From Actinospineispora eucalypti (lineage in GTDB: Bacteria > Actinomycetota > Actinomycetes > Mycobacteriales > Pseudonocardiaceae): a stretch of 64,000 bases of DNA. The stretch lies in the NCBI GenBank assembly GCA_014208095.1, contig JACHMT010000002.1:62001-126000 (forward strand). Reading direction: 5' to 3'. The notes beneath the pieces are model-generated. The model did no database searches. It was not told the origin of the DNA and saw nothing but the letters and a program-made list of their open reading frames with translations. Position 1 is the first letter of the stretch; each line of letters begins with the position of its first letter. Positions 23,406 to 32,479 of the stretch are shown piece by piece. A program made the translations under genes and the position numbers.

Positions 23406-23658
23406 TCGGGCTGGCCGTGAGCTTGCCTCGATTGGCCCGGCCGCTGTGGGCGCTCACGACTGAACCGGCAATGGGAACAGGTGTCACGGGAGCTGGGAAA
23501 GCCGCGTTACGAAGATGACGAAGCTCAACAGGGGCAAGCGCGGCGAGCGATATACGGAGTTCCAGTCCGCGCGATTCGAGCTCGTCACTGCTGGGCAAGG
23601 TGCAGCGCCGCTGGTGGCCATCGAGGCATATAGCCCCCGCACAGGGGCAGATGTTCGG

Positions 23659-24855
23659 TCAGTCGACCACAAGCTCGAGGGTTGGCTTCACGGCTGGCAT
23701 GCCCAGCAAAGTTTCGCATTTGCTTGGTCGCCAGCCCAGCTCGGCCCCCAAGGACTGAATGGTAAGCCCAGATTGGCTAGCGACGTTGAATGCTTGCCTG
23801 AGCATGCTGGGCTGCTCCGTCGGAAAACTCAGGATTGATTGCGGCGCGAACCCAGGTTGTCCTTGCAGTGTGCGTAGGCGTTGATAGCCGCGGCTTGCGG
23901 CTGTGTCGGACAGAAGTCCGGTCTCGCGGCATCGATAAAGTAGCGAGTGCACTGAAACGCCCCAAACTCGGGAGAGTTCGGCGAGATGCCGCAGATCGAC
24001 GCGGCGTGGCAGGCCGGGCAAGATGCTGTTGCGCGGAGTGAGGAATTCTGCGGCAAACATGTCGGCTTCGCGTTCTTGAGCCGGGTCGCCGGTCGCGGTG
24101 CTGTGCATCACAAGGTGCCCCAGCTCGTGAGCAGCGGTGAAACGGTGTCGGTAGACGTCGTCGGCCCGATTGGGTGTGAGCACGATGATCGGTCGCGAGA
24201 ACTGCGAAGTAGAGAACGCGTCGACGGACTGCAATCCACTGTCGCGGGGCGGGGTTACCACGATGATGCCGTTGGTTTCGATGCGACGGACGAGGTGTTG
24301 GACCGGACCGTCGCCGAGATGCCAGTGTCGCCTCAGGCTCCTCGCCGACCCGAGCGGGTCGGCTGGTTGGTCCGGCGTGTCCTCGGCGTCATCGTCGCTC
24401 AGGCGAGGGCTGGGCAGGTTGATGTCGGGTAGGTAAACGTGGCGTTCGAGGGCGTGTGCGAGTTCCCAGATCTGCTCGGCCGAGGCGGTTGCCTTATTCC
24501 TCTGCGACGAGCTCGTCTTGCGCAGGCTGCGGAAGTGGGCTCCTGAGGTGTCGAGCCGGCCGTGCGGTCGGCCAGCGATAAAGAAGGCGAGGGGAACGTC
24601 TAATACCTCGGCAATGCGCGGGAGAACCTCGGGGCGGGGCCGGGTAACGCCGAGTTCATATTGTCCGACTGCCGCTGCGGAGACTCCGATGAGATCCGCA
24701 ACAGTTTTCTTGGTCATACCCGCCAGGTAACGGGCCTGGGTCAAGCGTGCTGGGTCGAACGCGTAATGGACGGCAAGTGGCGACGGCTCGGTGGAATCGG
24801 GCATCGCGTCGGGCGGCATCAGGTGCAGCTGTCTGCGGCGGCTGTCGTCATTCAC
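23659..24855 (-). CDS. XRE helix-turn-helix / ImmA-IrrE metallopeptidase
   Basis: The N-terminal part has an XRE helix-turn-helix (LTQARYLAGMTKKTVADL, then VSAAAVGQYELG). The C-terminal part has the zinc peptidase motif AHELGH plus a downstream Glu in EREADMFAAEFL. ImmA-type proteases cleave partner repressors of integrative elements (as in ICEBs1), and IrrE-type ones control damage responses. The start is uncertain: GTG 24855 overlaps the upstream stop by 8 nt; ATG 24819 and ATG 24804 are alternatives. The last about 40 residues (LTIQSLGAELGWRPSKCETLLG) may be a second small helical domain. Proximity to the integrase favours a role in element control. Confidence 0.85.
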   Translation of the reverse strand: MNDDSRRRQLHLMPPDAMPDSTEPSPLAVHYAFDPARLTQARYLAGMTKKTVADLIGVSAAAVGQYELGVTRPRPEVLPRIAEVLDVPLAFFIAGRPHGRLDTSGAHFRSLRKTSSSQRNKATASAEQIWELAHALERHVYLPDINLPSPRLSDDDAEDTPDQPADPLGSARSLRRHWHLGDGPVQHLVRRIETNGIIVVTPPRDSGLQSVDAFSTSQFSRPIIVLTPNRADDVYRHRFTAAHELGHLVMHSTATGDPAQEREADMFAAEFLTPRNSILPGLPRRVDLRHLAELSRVWGVSVHSLLYRCRETGLLSDTAASRGYQRLRTLQGQPGFAPQSILSFPTEQPSMLRQAFNVASQSGLTIQSLGAELGWRPSKCETLLGMPAVKPTLELVVD

Positions 24856-25654
24856 GATCGTCGGCGAAGGTCGGGCCATCCTGACGCTCATCGTCGGTGA
24901 CGGGATCCTCAACGGGCCTGGGTCGGGCACTGACCTCCAGGGCTGGCGCCGTCCCCTGGTCGAAGGCAGCGATCTGGCCTGCCGACCGGGGCTGGGGAAC
25001 GTGAGTTGGGATCTCGTCGGGGCTGATAATGTGCAGCGGAAGCTCTTCCGGTGACCATGTCAGCGTGCCGTCCTCGGCTTGCGCTTGCGCGATTCCCCAC
25101 CACGCTGCGAGTACCGCTTTGCTGTCGGCGTTGGCGACAAAGCCGATGTAGATAAAGGTCGTGTTCTCGTCAAGAATCGGCGACGTCTCAGAGTCGCCCT
25201 GCTGCGAGGCTGGCGTCGCTCGGGTGTCGGTCTCGGCTTCGTCGGCGAAGTCGAACAGGCTGGGTTGGCGCGGCGGCCGGGGAACCGACAGGGCGGCCAG
25301 ATCCCGTAGCACCACACTCTCGATCTTGGCCTGCGAGATCGGGATGCTCAAGGACGACGCATGCCTGAACGGCACCAACACCTTCCCGTGCAGCTTGATC
25401 AAGAAGTAGCCAGTGTTGGGAACCTTGATGATCTCGGCGCCGGGCATGTCGCCCAGTTCGGCAACGAGGTTGAGGTACTTCGCCTCCCAGACACTGCCGT
25501 AGGCGAACTTCTTCTCCAGCCCGGACGCATGCTGGGCTGCAAGGGCGGACTGGTGCGCCGCGAGGATGGCCCTGACGACGCGCCGAATCACCTCGGCAGC
25601 GTCGTCACCAAACTGCTCCTGCGCCCACGTCGTCACTACTACCTCGACACCCAT
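24848..25654 (-). CDS. Hypothetical partner of the XRE-ImmA gene
   Basis: ATG 25654 (MGVEVVVTTWAQEQFG) follows GGGGAG, giving 268 residues; an earlier start at 25681 is possible. The N-terminal half (1-125) is an alpha/beta domain with AEIIKVPNTGYFLIKLHGKVLVPFRH. After an acidic linker, a second domain (about 160-225) contains TTFIYIGFVANADSKAVLAAWWG. It overlaps the XRE-ImmA gene, so the two are co-translated. I do not recognise the family; a toxin-like or sensor role beside an ImmA protease is conceivable. Confidence 0.6.
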   Translation of the reverse strand: MGVEVVVTTWAQEQFGDDAAEVIRRVVRAILAAHQSALAAQHASGLEKKFAYGSVWEAKYLNLVAELGDMPGAEIIKVPNTGYFLIKLHGKVLVPFRHASSLSIPISQAKIESVVLRDLAALSVPRPPRQPSLFDFADEAETDTRATPASQQGDSETSPILDENTTFIYIGFVANADSKAVLAAWWGIAQAQAEDGTLTWSPEELPLHIISPDEIPTHVPQPRSAGQIAAFDQGTAPALEVSARPRPVEDPVTDDERQDGPTFADDRE

Positions 25655-26279
25655 CCAGGACTCCCCGGTCACTTTGTGCAAGCCGGCTGCTCCCGCACAG
25701 GAACTTTAGTATCGCACAGAATTTTGACCATCTGACTTCAGGGTGCCAGAGTGATCGCCGAGGACGGGTCAGCGGCGACCGACCAGTATCGGAAGGGGGA
25801 GTCGTGCGGGCGTCGGGCAGAACTGGCGTCTTGACGGCGCCCAGGACTGGCTGCTGGCCGGTGGGAGCCTGTCGTGGCGGCCTGGCTTGGGCAGGTGTGG
25901 ATCTACCCTCCGAGCTCGCCACAAGTGCTTGTTCGCAGTGGCGCCGGTCTGAGCTTGGTTAGCGCTGCGCCCGGCCGGGTCGGCTCTGCGGACTTGGGGC
26001 CAGTTTCGCCAAACAGAGAGTGTTTGATCGTCGGGTCGCAACCCGTCTGGAACGGGGATGAGGCGGGCAGCAGGAGTGTCCGGCGATCTAGATGGTGCGG
26101 TGACGGGGCCGGGCGATCGGACGTCTCTCACGCAGACTGTGCCCCGATTGTTCCCGGCGGAGCATGCATCCACTCTCGCGCAGGTCAGGCGCCTGTGAGG
26201 TGCCAGCGTGGTCAGTAGGTGATGTACAGGCTTCCCCAGGCCCATTCGGCCGTACCGCAAGGCGCGGTTCGCTCCCGCA
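25655..26279. other. Gap without a recognisable gene
   Basis: About 620 bp. Open frames on both strands are Pro/Arg-rich shadows. It includes the promoter region of the 25654(-) gene. I found no strong repeats or stem-loops. Confidence 0.5.
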
Positions 26280-27335
26280 TCAGCTCGGTTCGGCCAGCAA
26301 CGGATGCGGCTCGCCGGTGAGCGCCACCAGAGCGGTGATGACTTCGTCTTGGGTGGCGCGGGTGTAGGTGGCTGTGGTGTCGTCGCGGCCGCCGGTGCTG
26401 TGCCCGGCGTAGGCTGCGGCGACGGCGGGGCTGAAGTTGCGTTCCACCCAGGTCAGTGTCGTGTGGCGTAGCCAGTGTGTGCTGATGCCTTGGGTGGTTA
26501 CCCAGGGCAGGTGTGTGCCGATCCGCGCCCACAGGTGGTCGTAGCGGCGTGTGGTGATCGGCCGGCCGGTGGCATACCGCAATAGCCGGCCGTCGCGGGG
26601 CGCGTGCCGTTGTTCGGCGTGCGCGAGCAGCGCGGCCATCAGAGTGGGGGAGACCGGCTGCCAGCGCACCGTCTCGCCCTTCTCCCGTAGCTGGATGAGG
26701 CAGTGGGTGGGCTCGAGATCCATCGGGCGCAACGCGAGCGCGCCGCCCCGGCGGCAGGCCGTTTCGGTGTGCAGCCGCAGCAGCAGACTGTCCAGCGCGG
26801 GGTCGTTGCCGGTGCCCGCGGCGACCTGGTTGATCTCGCCTAGCCGGTCGTTCGCCACGGCCCGGCGGCTGGAGGGCAGCCGGCGCGGCTTCGCGACCTT
26901 GCGGGCCGGATTCCGGGAGGGATCGATCAGGCCATCGTTCTCCGCGCGCCGGTAGATGCAGCGCAGGGCGCTGATCAAGTGTTCGCCGGCGCTGCGTCCG
27001 CCGCGGGCGTTGCGGCGGGCCACCGTGTGGGTCCTCGTGTAGGCCAGCAGACGCTCGACGTCGGTGGCGGTCGGCTCATCGAGGTGCCGCTCGGCCCACT
27101 GGTCCAGGATCCGGTTCCAGTACGAGCTGTACACCCGGCGGGTGCCAGGGCTGACCGTCGCCGCGACGGTCGGGATGAACTCGGCGAACGTCGGCACCCT
27201 CGGGCGCTCGAGCGGCGCCCCGAGCAGTTGCTCGGGGCTGACGCCCATGCGTTCCAGCAGCATCCGGGCCGCCTCGATCTCCGCCTGGCCCGCCGCGGCG
27301 CGCGACGACACCCGGGCGTCACTCTGAGAGCTCAT
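26280..27335 (-). CDS. int: Tyrosine site-specific recombinase (integrase)
   Basis: The 351-residue protein has an N-terminal SAM-like core-binding domain (TRRVYSSYWNRILDQW) and a C-terminal catalytic domain. Catalytic residues are visible: Arg in TETACRRGGALAL, His-x-x-Arg in HWLRHTTLTW, His in AGHS, and the nucleophile Tyr in TATYTRAT. The ATG overlaps the AbrB-like gene's stop (ATGA). The gene lies 585 bp from the 3' end of tRNA-Leu(GAG), the classic target for such enzymes, so this is very likely the integrase of the accessory region to its left. Confidence 0.92.
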   Translation of the reverse strand: MSSQSDARVSSRAAAGQAEIEAARMLLERMGVSPEQLLGAPLERPRVPTFAEFIPTVAATVSPGTRRVYSSYWNRILDQWAERHLDEPTATDVERLLAYTRTHTVARRNARGGRSAGEHLISALRCIYRRAENDGLIDPSRNPARKVAKPRRLPSSRRAVANDRLGEINQVAAGTGNDPALDSLLLRLHTETACRRGGALALRPMDLEPTHCLIQLREKGETVRWQPVSPTLMAALLAHAEQRHAPRDGRLLRYATGRPITTRRYDHLWARIGTHLPWVTTQGISTHWLRHTTLTWVERNFSPAVAAAYAGHSTGGRDDTTATYTRATQDEVITALVALTGEPHPLLAEPS

Positions 27336-27835
27336 GTCGCGTCACCGCCCTCGCAGAGCCGATCCAGCGAGGCGGCGACCATGTCGTCCAACGCCGCCGG
27401 GGAATACACGATCAGCTGACCCACCGCCAGCTCCGCGACCAGCAACACCCGGTCGTTCGGGCGCAGGTCACACCAGCGACGAACCTGGGCGGGCAACCCC
27501 AGATAGCCCTGGCTGGTGACCGAGAACACCCCCTCCGGGCAGGCATGCGCCACCAGCAGACCGCGCAACGTCCGGATATCCAGCCGCGTGCCCGGCGCCC
27601 AGCCCAAGCGCCGCAAGATGTTCTTGTCGCTCACCCGGCCCCGGGAGTCCACCGCCGCGAACCCGTAGACGGTGTCCGCGGCGCGGAAGGTCGGCAGCGG
27701 CGCCAGCGGAGGCGGTGGACGCCGAATCGATGCCGGCCCGACCGCGGCGGCTCCGGGTGGGCGGGTCGGGTTTGGGAGGGCCACCGGCGGGATCACCGGG
27801 GCGCTCACCGCGACCACCCCCGGCGCAGAAGACAC
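27332..27835 (-). CDS. AbrB/SpoVT-like DNA-binding protein next to the integrase
   Basis: The 167-residue product has a Pro-rich N-terminus (1-50) and two short swapped-hairpin-like segments (AAVDSRGRVSDKNILRRLGW and GYLGLPAQVRRWCDLRPN) followed by DRVLLVAEL, as in AbrB/MazE-type DNA-binding domains. It starts at GTG 27835 and overlaps the integrase start by 4 nt. Such a gene paired with an integrase suggests a regulator or directionality factor for recombination; this role is inferred. Confidence 0.65.
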   Translation of the reverse strand: MSSAPGVVAVSAPVIPPVALPNPTRPPGAAAVGPASIRRPPPPLAPLPTFRAADTVYGFAAVDSRGRVSDKNILRRLGWAPGTRLDIRTLRGLLVAHACPEGVFSVTSQGYLGLPAQVRRWCDLRPNDRVLLVAELAVGQLIVYSPAALDDMVAASLDRLCEGGDAT

Positions 27836-27919
27836 CCCGAGGTGTCACGACACGCCGCGCGAGCGTGCCCAGAGACGCTTGAACACGGATACGGAAGACG
27901 TAGCGAGTGTGCAACAACC

Positions 27920-28008
27920 TGGTGTCCGAGGGGGGACTTGAACCCCCACGCCCGTTAATAGGGCACTAGCACCTCAAGCTAGCGCGTCTGCCATTCCGCC
28001 ACTCGGAC
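27920..28008 (-). tRNA. tRNA-Leu (anticodon GAG)
   Basis: The cloverleaf reads on the minus strand from 28008. The 7-bp acceptor stem is GTCCGAG (28008-28002) with CTCGGAC (27930-27924). The anticodon stem CTAGC/GCTAG encloses loop TTGAGGT with anticodon GAG, a long variable arm typical of tRNA-Leu is present, and the T-arm has GTTCAAG. The 3' CCA is encoded (27922-27920). Its 3' end faces the integrase, making it the probable attB site. It marks the border between accessory (left) and core (right) DNA. Confidence 0.97.
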
Positions 28009-28079
28009 CGTGGTGAGGTGAAGGATAGCCGACCCCCTTCGGCCGCCCGTAACCCCACCACCGATGGTAGGAAGATCCG

Positions 28080-29411
28080 GTGACTAGCGCCATTTCCGCC
28101 GAGGATGAAGCCGTCGAGCTGGCCGCCGAGCTGATCCGGATCGACACCACGAACACCGGTGACCCGGCCACCGTGGTGGGCGAGCGGCTGGCCGCCGACT
28201 TCGTGCAGGCGAAGCTCGAAGAGGTCGGTTACCAGGTCGAGCGGGTCGAGTCGGGGGCGCCCAACCGGGACAATGTCTTCGCCCGGTTGCCCGGGGCCGA
28301 CCCGGATCGGGGTGCACTGCTGGTGCACGGGCACCTGGATGTGGTGCCGGCCGATCCTTCCGAGTGGTCGGTGCACCCGTTCTCCGGCGCGATCCAGGAC
28401 GGCTACCTGTGGGGCCGGGGCGCGGTGGACATGAAGAACATGGTCGGGATGATCTTGGCCGTCGCGCGGCATTTCAAACGGGAGAACATCACCCCTCCGC
28501 GTGAGCTGGTGTTCGCCTTTCTGGCCGACGAGGAGGCCGGCGGCAAGTTCGGCTCGCAGTGGCTGGCGGACAACCGGCCGGAGCTGTTCGACAACTGCAC
28601 CGAGGCGATCGGCGAGGTCGGCGGGTTCTCCCTCACGCTGACCGACACCAAGGGCGAGGACGCCCGGCTGTACCTGATCGAGACCGCCGAGAAGGGCATG
28701 GCCTGGATGCGGCTGCGGGCCAAGGGCCGCGCCGGGCACGGCTCCTTCCTGCACGAGGACAACGCGGTGACCACGCTCGCCGAGGCGGTCGCCCGGCTGG
28801 GCAACCATAAGTTCCCGCTGGTGCTCACCGACACGGTGCGCGAGTTCCTGGACGTGGTGTCGGAAGTCACCGGGCTGGAGTTCGGCGAGGACGACCTGGA
28901 CGGCGCGCTGGCCAAGCTCGGTCCGCTGTCCCGGATTATCGGGGCCACCGTGCGGGATACGGCCAACCCGACCATGCTGAGCGCGGGCTACAAGGCCAAC
29001 GTGATCCCGTCCACCGCTGAAGCCGTGGTGGACTGCCGGGTGCTTCCCGGCCGGGAGGCGGCGTTCCTGCGGGAGGTGGACGAGATCCTCGGTCCGGACG
29101 TCACCCGCGAGTGGGTGACCCACCTGCCGGCACTGCAGACCACTTTCGACGGTGATCTCGTGCAGGCCATGGGGGCCGCGCTGCGGGCCGAGGACCCGGA
29201 CGCGCGGGCGGTGCCGTACATGCTCTCCGGGGGAACCGACGCGAAGGCGTTCGAGGACAAGCTGGGCATGCGCTGCTTCGGGTTCGCGCCGCTGCGGCTG
29301 CCCCCGGACCTGGACTTCGCCTCGCTGTTCCACGGGGTGGACGAGCGGGTGCCGGTGGACTCGATCCGGTTCGGTGCCCGGGTGCTGGACCGATTCCTAC
29401 GGAGTTGCTGA
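28080..29411 (+). CDS. M20-family metallohydrolase (ArgE/DapE/aminoacylase type)
   Basis: A zinc-dependent amidohydrolase of 443 residues, GTG start at 28080. Metal-binding signatures are HGHLDVVPAD (His, Asp), WGRGAVDMKN (Asp) and LADEEAGGKFG (the catalytic and metal Glu pair); RAKGRAGHGS marks the dimerisation domain, and a late His occurs in SLFHGVDE. Such enzymes remove acyl groups from amino acids or dipeptides; the substrate cannot be told. It is the first gene of an operon with an SDR enzyme (1-bp gap) and a quinone oxidoreductase. Confidence 0.9.
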   Translation: MTSAISAEDEAVELAAELIRIDTTNTGDPATVVGERLAADFVQAKLEEVGYQVERVESGAPNRDNVFARLPGADPDRGALLVHGHLDVVPADPSEWSVHPFSGAIQDGYLWGRGAVDMKNMVGMILAVARHFKRENITPPRELVFAFLADEEAGGKFGSQWLADNRPELFDNCTEAIGEVGGFSLTLTDTKGEDARLYLIETAEKGMAWMRLRAKGRAGHGSFLHEDNAVTTLAEAVARLGNHKFPLVLTDTVREFLDVVSEVTGLEFGEDDLDGALAKLGPLSRIIGATVRDTANPTMLSAGYKANVIPSTAEAVVDCRVLPGREAAFLREVDEILGPDVTREWVTHLPALQTTFDGDLVQAMGAALRAEDPDARAVPYMLSGGTDAKAFEDKLGMRCFGFAPLRLPPDLDFASLFHGVDERVPVDSIRFGARVLDRFLRSC

Positions 29412-29412
29412 C

Positions 29413-30180
29413 ATGGATCTCAAGGGCAAAGGCGCGCTGGTCACCGGTGGGGCCTCGGGTATCGGGGCGGCGGTGGTGCGCCGGCTGAGCGCGGCCGGCG
29501 CGCACGTGGCCGTGGTGGACCTCAACGAGGAGGCCGCGCGGTCGGTGGCCGACGAGGTCGGCGGGCTGGCGCTGCCGGGAGACGTCTCCGACCCGGACAC
29601 CATGCCGATGCTCACCTCGGTCGCGGAGGAGCGGTTCGGCCGGCTGGACGTGGTGTTCCTGAACGCCGGCACGGTCAGCGGGCAGTCCGGCATGGCCGAC
29701 CTGGACGTGGCCCGGTACCGGCGGTCCGTCGGGGTGAACGTGGACCACGTGGTCTTCGGCACCTGCGCGGCGGTGCCGGCGCTGCGCCGGGCGGGCGGCG
29801 GCACGATCATCGCCACCGCCTCGCTGGCCGGGCTCATGGCGATGCCGCTGGACCCGCTGTACACGATGACCAAGCACGCCGTGGTCGGCTATGTGCGGGC
29901 CACCGGCGCGGCACTGGCCGACGAGGGCATCCGGGTGTGTGCGGTCTGCCCGGGCTTCGTGGACACGCCGCTGATCGACTACCACCGGGACCAGTTCGGC
30001 GACTTCCCGCTGCTGTCCGCCGACGACGTGGCCGACGCGGTGGACGGGATCCTGGAACGGGGCAACCCGGGCGAGGCGTGGTTCGTCCAGCCGGGCCGGG
30101 AGCCGGGTCCGTACGGCTTCCGGGGAGTGCCCGGACCGGCCGGGGGCACCCGGCCGCCGGCTTTTGAGAGGACCAACTGA
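29413..30180 (+). CDS. Short-chain dehydrogenase/reductase
   Basis: The 255-residue protein starts at ATG 29413 (MDLKGKGALVTGGASGIG), where the TGGASGIG nucleotide loop lies next to the N-terminus. Asp in DLNEE suggests NAD(H) preference. The catalytic set is Ser in ATASLAG and the YTMTK motif (Tyr-x3-Lys); NAG occurs in FLNAGTVSG. Longer upstream frames lie within the M20 gene. Its stop overlaps the next start (TGATG). The substrate is unknown. Confidence 0.92.
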   Translation: MDLKGKGALVTGGASGIGAAVVRRLSAAGAHVAVVDLNEEAARSVADEVGGLALPGDVSDPDTMPMLTSVAEERFGRLDVVFLNAGTVSGQSGMADLDVARYRRSVGVNVDHVVFGTCAAVPALRRAGGGTIIATASLAGLMAMPLDPLYTMTKHAVVGYVRATGAALADEGIRVCAVCPGFVDTPLIDYHRDQFGDFPLLSADDVADAVDGILERGNPGEAWFVQPGREPGPYGFRGVPGPAGGTRPPAFERTN

Positions 30181-31154
30181 TGCGCGCCTGGCAGGTCACC
30201 GAGCTCGGCGAACCGGCCGACGTACTGAAGCTGGTCGAGGTGCCCGACCCGGTGCCGGGGCCGGGCGAGCTGCTGCTGCGGGTCGCCGCGGCGGCCTGCA
30301 ACTTCCCGGACATCCTGCTCTGCCAGGGCAAGTACCAGGTCCGCCCGCCGCTGCCGTTCACCCCGGGGCTGGAGGTGGCCGGCGAGGTGGTCGCCGTCGG
30401 TGAGGGCGCGCGGGGCGCGGTCGGGGACCGGGTGATCGCGCAGACCGGCCAGGGCGGGTTCGCCGACCTGGTGACCGTGCCCGCCGAGGACGCCTGGGAG
30501 TGGCCGGACGGCATGTCCGCCGCGCAGGCGGCCGGCATGTTCGTCACCTATCAGACCGGCTACTGCGCGCTGCACCACCGGGCGAACCTCCGGCCGGGGG
30601 AGACGCTGCTGGTCCACGCGGCGGCCGGCGGGGTGGGCAGCGCGGCGGTGCAGCTGGGTAAGGCGGCCGGCGCGACGGTGATCGGTACCGCCGGCGGCGC
30701 GGAGAAGTGCGAGGTGGCCCGCTTGCTCGGCGCCGACCACGTGATCGACTACTCCTCCGAGGACCTGATCGGCCGGGTCAAGGAGATCACCGGGGGGCGC
30801 GGCGCGGACGTCATCTACGACCCGGTGGGCGGCGACATCTTCGACGCCTCCCGCAAGGTGGTGGCGTTCGAGGGCCGGATCCTGGTGATCGGCTTCGTGG
30901 CCGGCCGGTTCGCCGACGCGCCGACCAACCACGTGCTGGTGAAGAACTACTCGGTGGTCGGCGTGCACTGGGGCTTCTACAAGCACATGGCGCCGCACTA
31001 CTACCCGAAGTGGCAGGACGCGCTGGTCGAGCTGTGGCGGGAGCGCAAGATCGATCCGCTGGTGGGAGGGGAGCTTCCGCTCACCGAGGCCCCGGCCGCG
31101 CTGGGCCGGCTGGCCAGCCGGAACACCGTCGGCAAGATCGCGCTGATTCCGTAG
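30180..31154 (+). CDS. Zinc-free NADPH:quinone oxidoreductase (MDR family)
   Basis: The 324-residue protein has a GroES-like N-terminal domain (NFPDILLCQGKYQVRPPLPF) and a Rossmann domain with HAAAGGVGSAAVQLGKAAG (AAxGGVG nucleotide loop). It lacks the zinc-binding cysteines of alcohol dehydrogenases. Its ATG overlaps the SDR stop. The operon context suggests a shared catabolic or detoxification route, but the substrate cannot be read from sequence. Confidence 0.92.
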   Translation: MRAWQVTELGEPADVLKLVEVPDPVPGPGELLLRVAAAACNFPDILLCQGKYQVRPPLPFTPGLEVAGEVVAVGEGARGAVGDRVIAQTGQGGFADLVTVPAEDAWEWPDGMSAAQAAGMFVTYQTGYCALHHRANLRPGETLLVHAAAGGVGSAAVQLGKAAGATVIGTAGGAEKCEVARLLGADHVIDYSSEDLIGRVKEITGGRGADVIYDPVGGDIFDASRKVVAFEGRILVIGFVAGRFADAPTNHVLVKNYSVVGVHWGFYKHMAPHYYPKWQDALVELWRERKIDPLVGGELPLTEAPAALGRLASRNTVGKIALIP

Positions 31155-31159
31155 GGGAG

Positions 31160-31393
31160 CTAGTAGCTGAGGTTGGGCAGCGGCTGCTTGGTGCGGCGCC
31201 GGCGCAGCCACACCCGCCGTTCGCCCCCGGGGTAGAGCCGGACCCTGGACAGTTCCCAGCCGCCGAACTCGGCCTGGATCGCCAGCCGTACCGATGCGGT
31301 CATCCGGGTGACGTCCGGGGGCAGCCGCAGCGGCCGGTACTCCCACTCCCCGTCGACACTGTCTCCTTCGGTCATGCCAGTGCCGGTTTGCAC
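31160..31393 (-). CDS. DUF5703-family protein (77 aa)
   Basis: The core EWEYRPLRLPPDVTR, then EFGGWELSRVRLYPGGERRV, matches a small conserved actinobacterial family. GTG 31393 follows GGAGGT at good spacing; an internal ATG at 31375 is the alternative. It is convergent with the oxidoreductase gene. Function is unknown. Confidence 0.8.
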   Translation of the reverse strand: MQTGTGMTEGDSVDGEWEYRPLRLPPDVTRMTASVRLAIQAEFGGWELSRVRLYPGGERRVWLRRRRTKQPLPNLSY

Positions 31394-31640
31394 CGCTGGC
31401 CACCTCCAAACGGTCCGTTAATGCGAGCCACCTTAGGTGCCCGGCGCCGGGGCCGAAAGACGTGCGGGAGGTCATCGGATCGCCCCATCGGGTTCACCTG
31501 CTGTTATCGCTATCACAGCTTGGCTGTGGCGTGGGTCATAGCGCGGGACCCGCCGGGGGTCCTCAGCATGCGGGCGCTAGCGTGGCTGCTCCGGGTGTGG
31601 GCGGGCCGCACCCAACGAAGTTGGCGGTGTCAGGGCGGTA

Positions 31641-32468
31641 GTGGACCTCATCCAAGCGGTAGTGCTGGGGATCGTCGAAGGGCTCACCGAGTTCCTGCCG
31701 GTCTCCTCCACCGGGCACCTGACCATCGCGGAGAAGCTGCTCGGCCTGAACGTGGCCGACCCGGCGGTGACCGCGTACACGGCGGTGATCCAGATCGGCG
31801 CCATCCTCGCCGTGCTGGTGTACTTCGCCAAGGACCTGGCCCGGATCGTGCGCGGCTGGGCGGCGGGCGTGGTCAGCGCCGAGGCGCGGGAGGCCGAGGA
31901 GTACCGGTTCGGCTGGCTGATCATCATGGGCTCGATGCCCATCGGCGTCGTCGGCCTGGCCGCGAAGCCGCTGATCGAGGGGCCGCTGCGCAGCCTGTGG
32001 TTCGTCGCCGGCTCGCTGGTCGCGTGGAGCGCGGTGATGTGGTGGGCCGAGCGCAACCCGTCGCAGAAGAAGGCCGAGGGCGACCTGCGCGCGGCCGACG
32101 TGCTGGTCATCGGCCTGGTGCAGTGCCTGGCGCTGGTCCCCGGGGTGTCCCGCTCCGGCGCCACCATCAGCGCCGGCCTGCTGCGCGGGGTGGAGCGGGT
32201 GACCGCCACCAAGCTGTCCTTCTACCTGGGCATTCCGGCGCTGGTCGGGGCCGGTGTGTTGCAGCTCCCCGAGGCGCTCGGACAGGGCATCGGGGTGATG
32301 CCGACGGTGGTCGGCACGGTGGTCAGCTTCATCGTGGCCTACGCCTCGGTGGCCTGGCTGCTGCGGTTCGTTTCCACCAACCGGATCACCGCGTTCGTGC
32401 CCTACCGGGTAGTGCTCGGGTTGGCCATCATGGTTGCTCTGGGCGCGGGCTGGCTGGGCGCGACGTAA
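31641..32468 (+). CDS. uppP: Undecaprenyl-diphosphatase
   Basis: UppP dephosphorylates undecaprenyl diphosphate at the membrane to recycle the lipid carrier for peptidoglycan; excess gives bacitracin resistance. The protein is 275 residues with 7-8 membrane segments. Both signature regions are present: EGLTEFLPVSSTGHL (residues 13-27) and LVPGVSRSGATI. GTG 31641 is the first suitable start. The histidine phosphatase gene begins 11 bp downstream. Confidence 0.97.
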   Translation: MDLIQAVVLGIVEGLTEFLPVSSTGHLTIAEKLLGLNVADPAVTAYTAVIQIGAILAVLVYFAKDLARIVRGWAAGVVSAEAREAEEYRFGWLIIMGSMPIGVVGLAAKPLIEGPLRSLWFVAGSLVAWSAVMWWAERNPSQKKAEGDLRAADVLVIGLVQCLALVPGVSRSGATISAGLLRGVERVTATKLSFYLGIPALVGAGVLQLPEALGQGIGVMPTVVGTVVSFIVAYASVAWLLRFVSTNRITAFVPYRVVLGLAIMVALGAGWLGAT

Positions 32469-32479
32469 CCTGGGTGGTC

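Noticed and set aside
23515..23838. Forward ORF overlapping the end of the XRE-ImmA gene
   Set aside because: The first 45 residues look plausible, but the rest is antisense to the XRE-ImmA 3' end and no ribosome site or family supports it.
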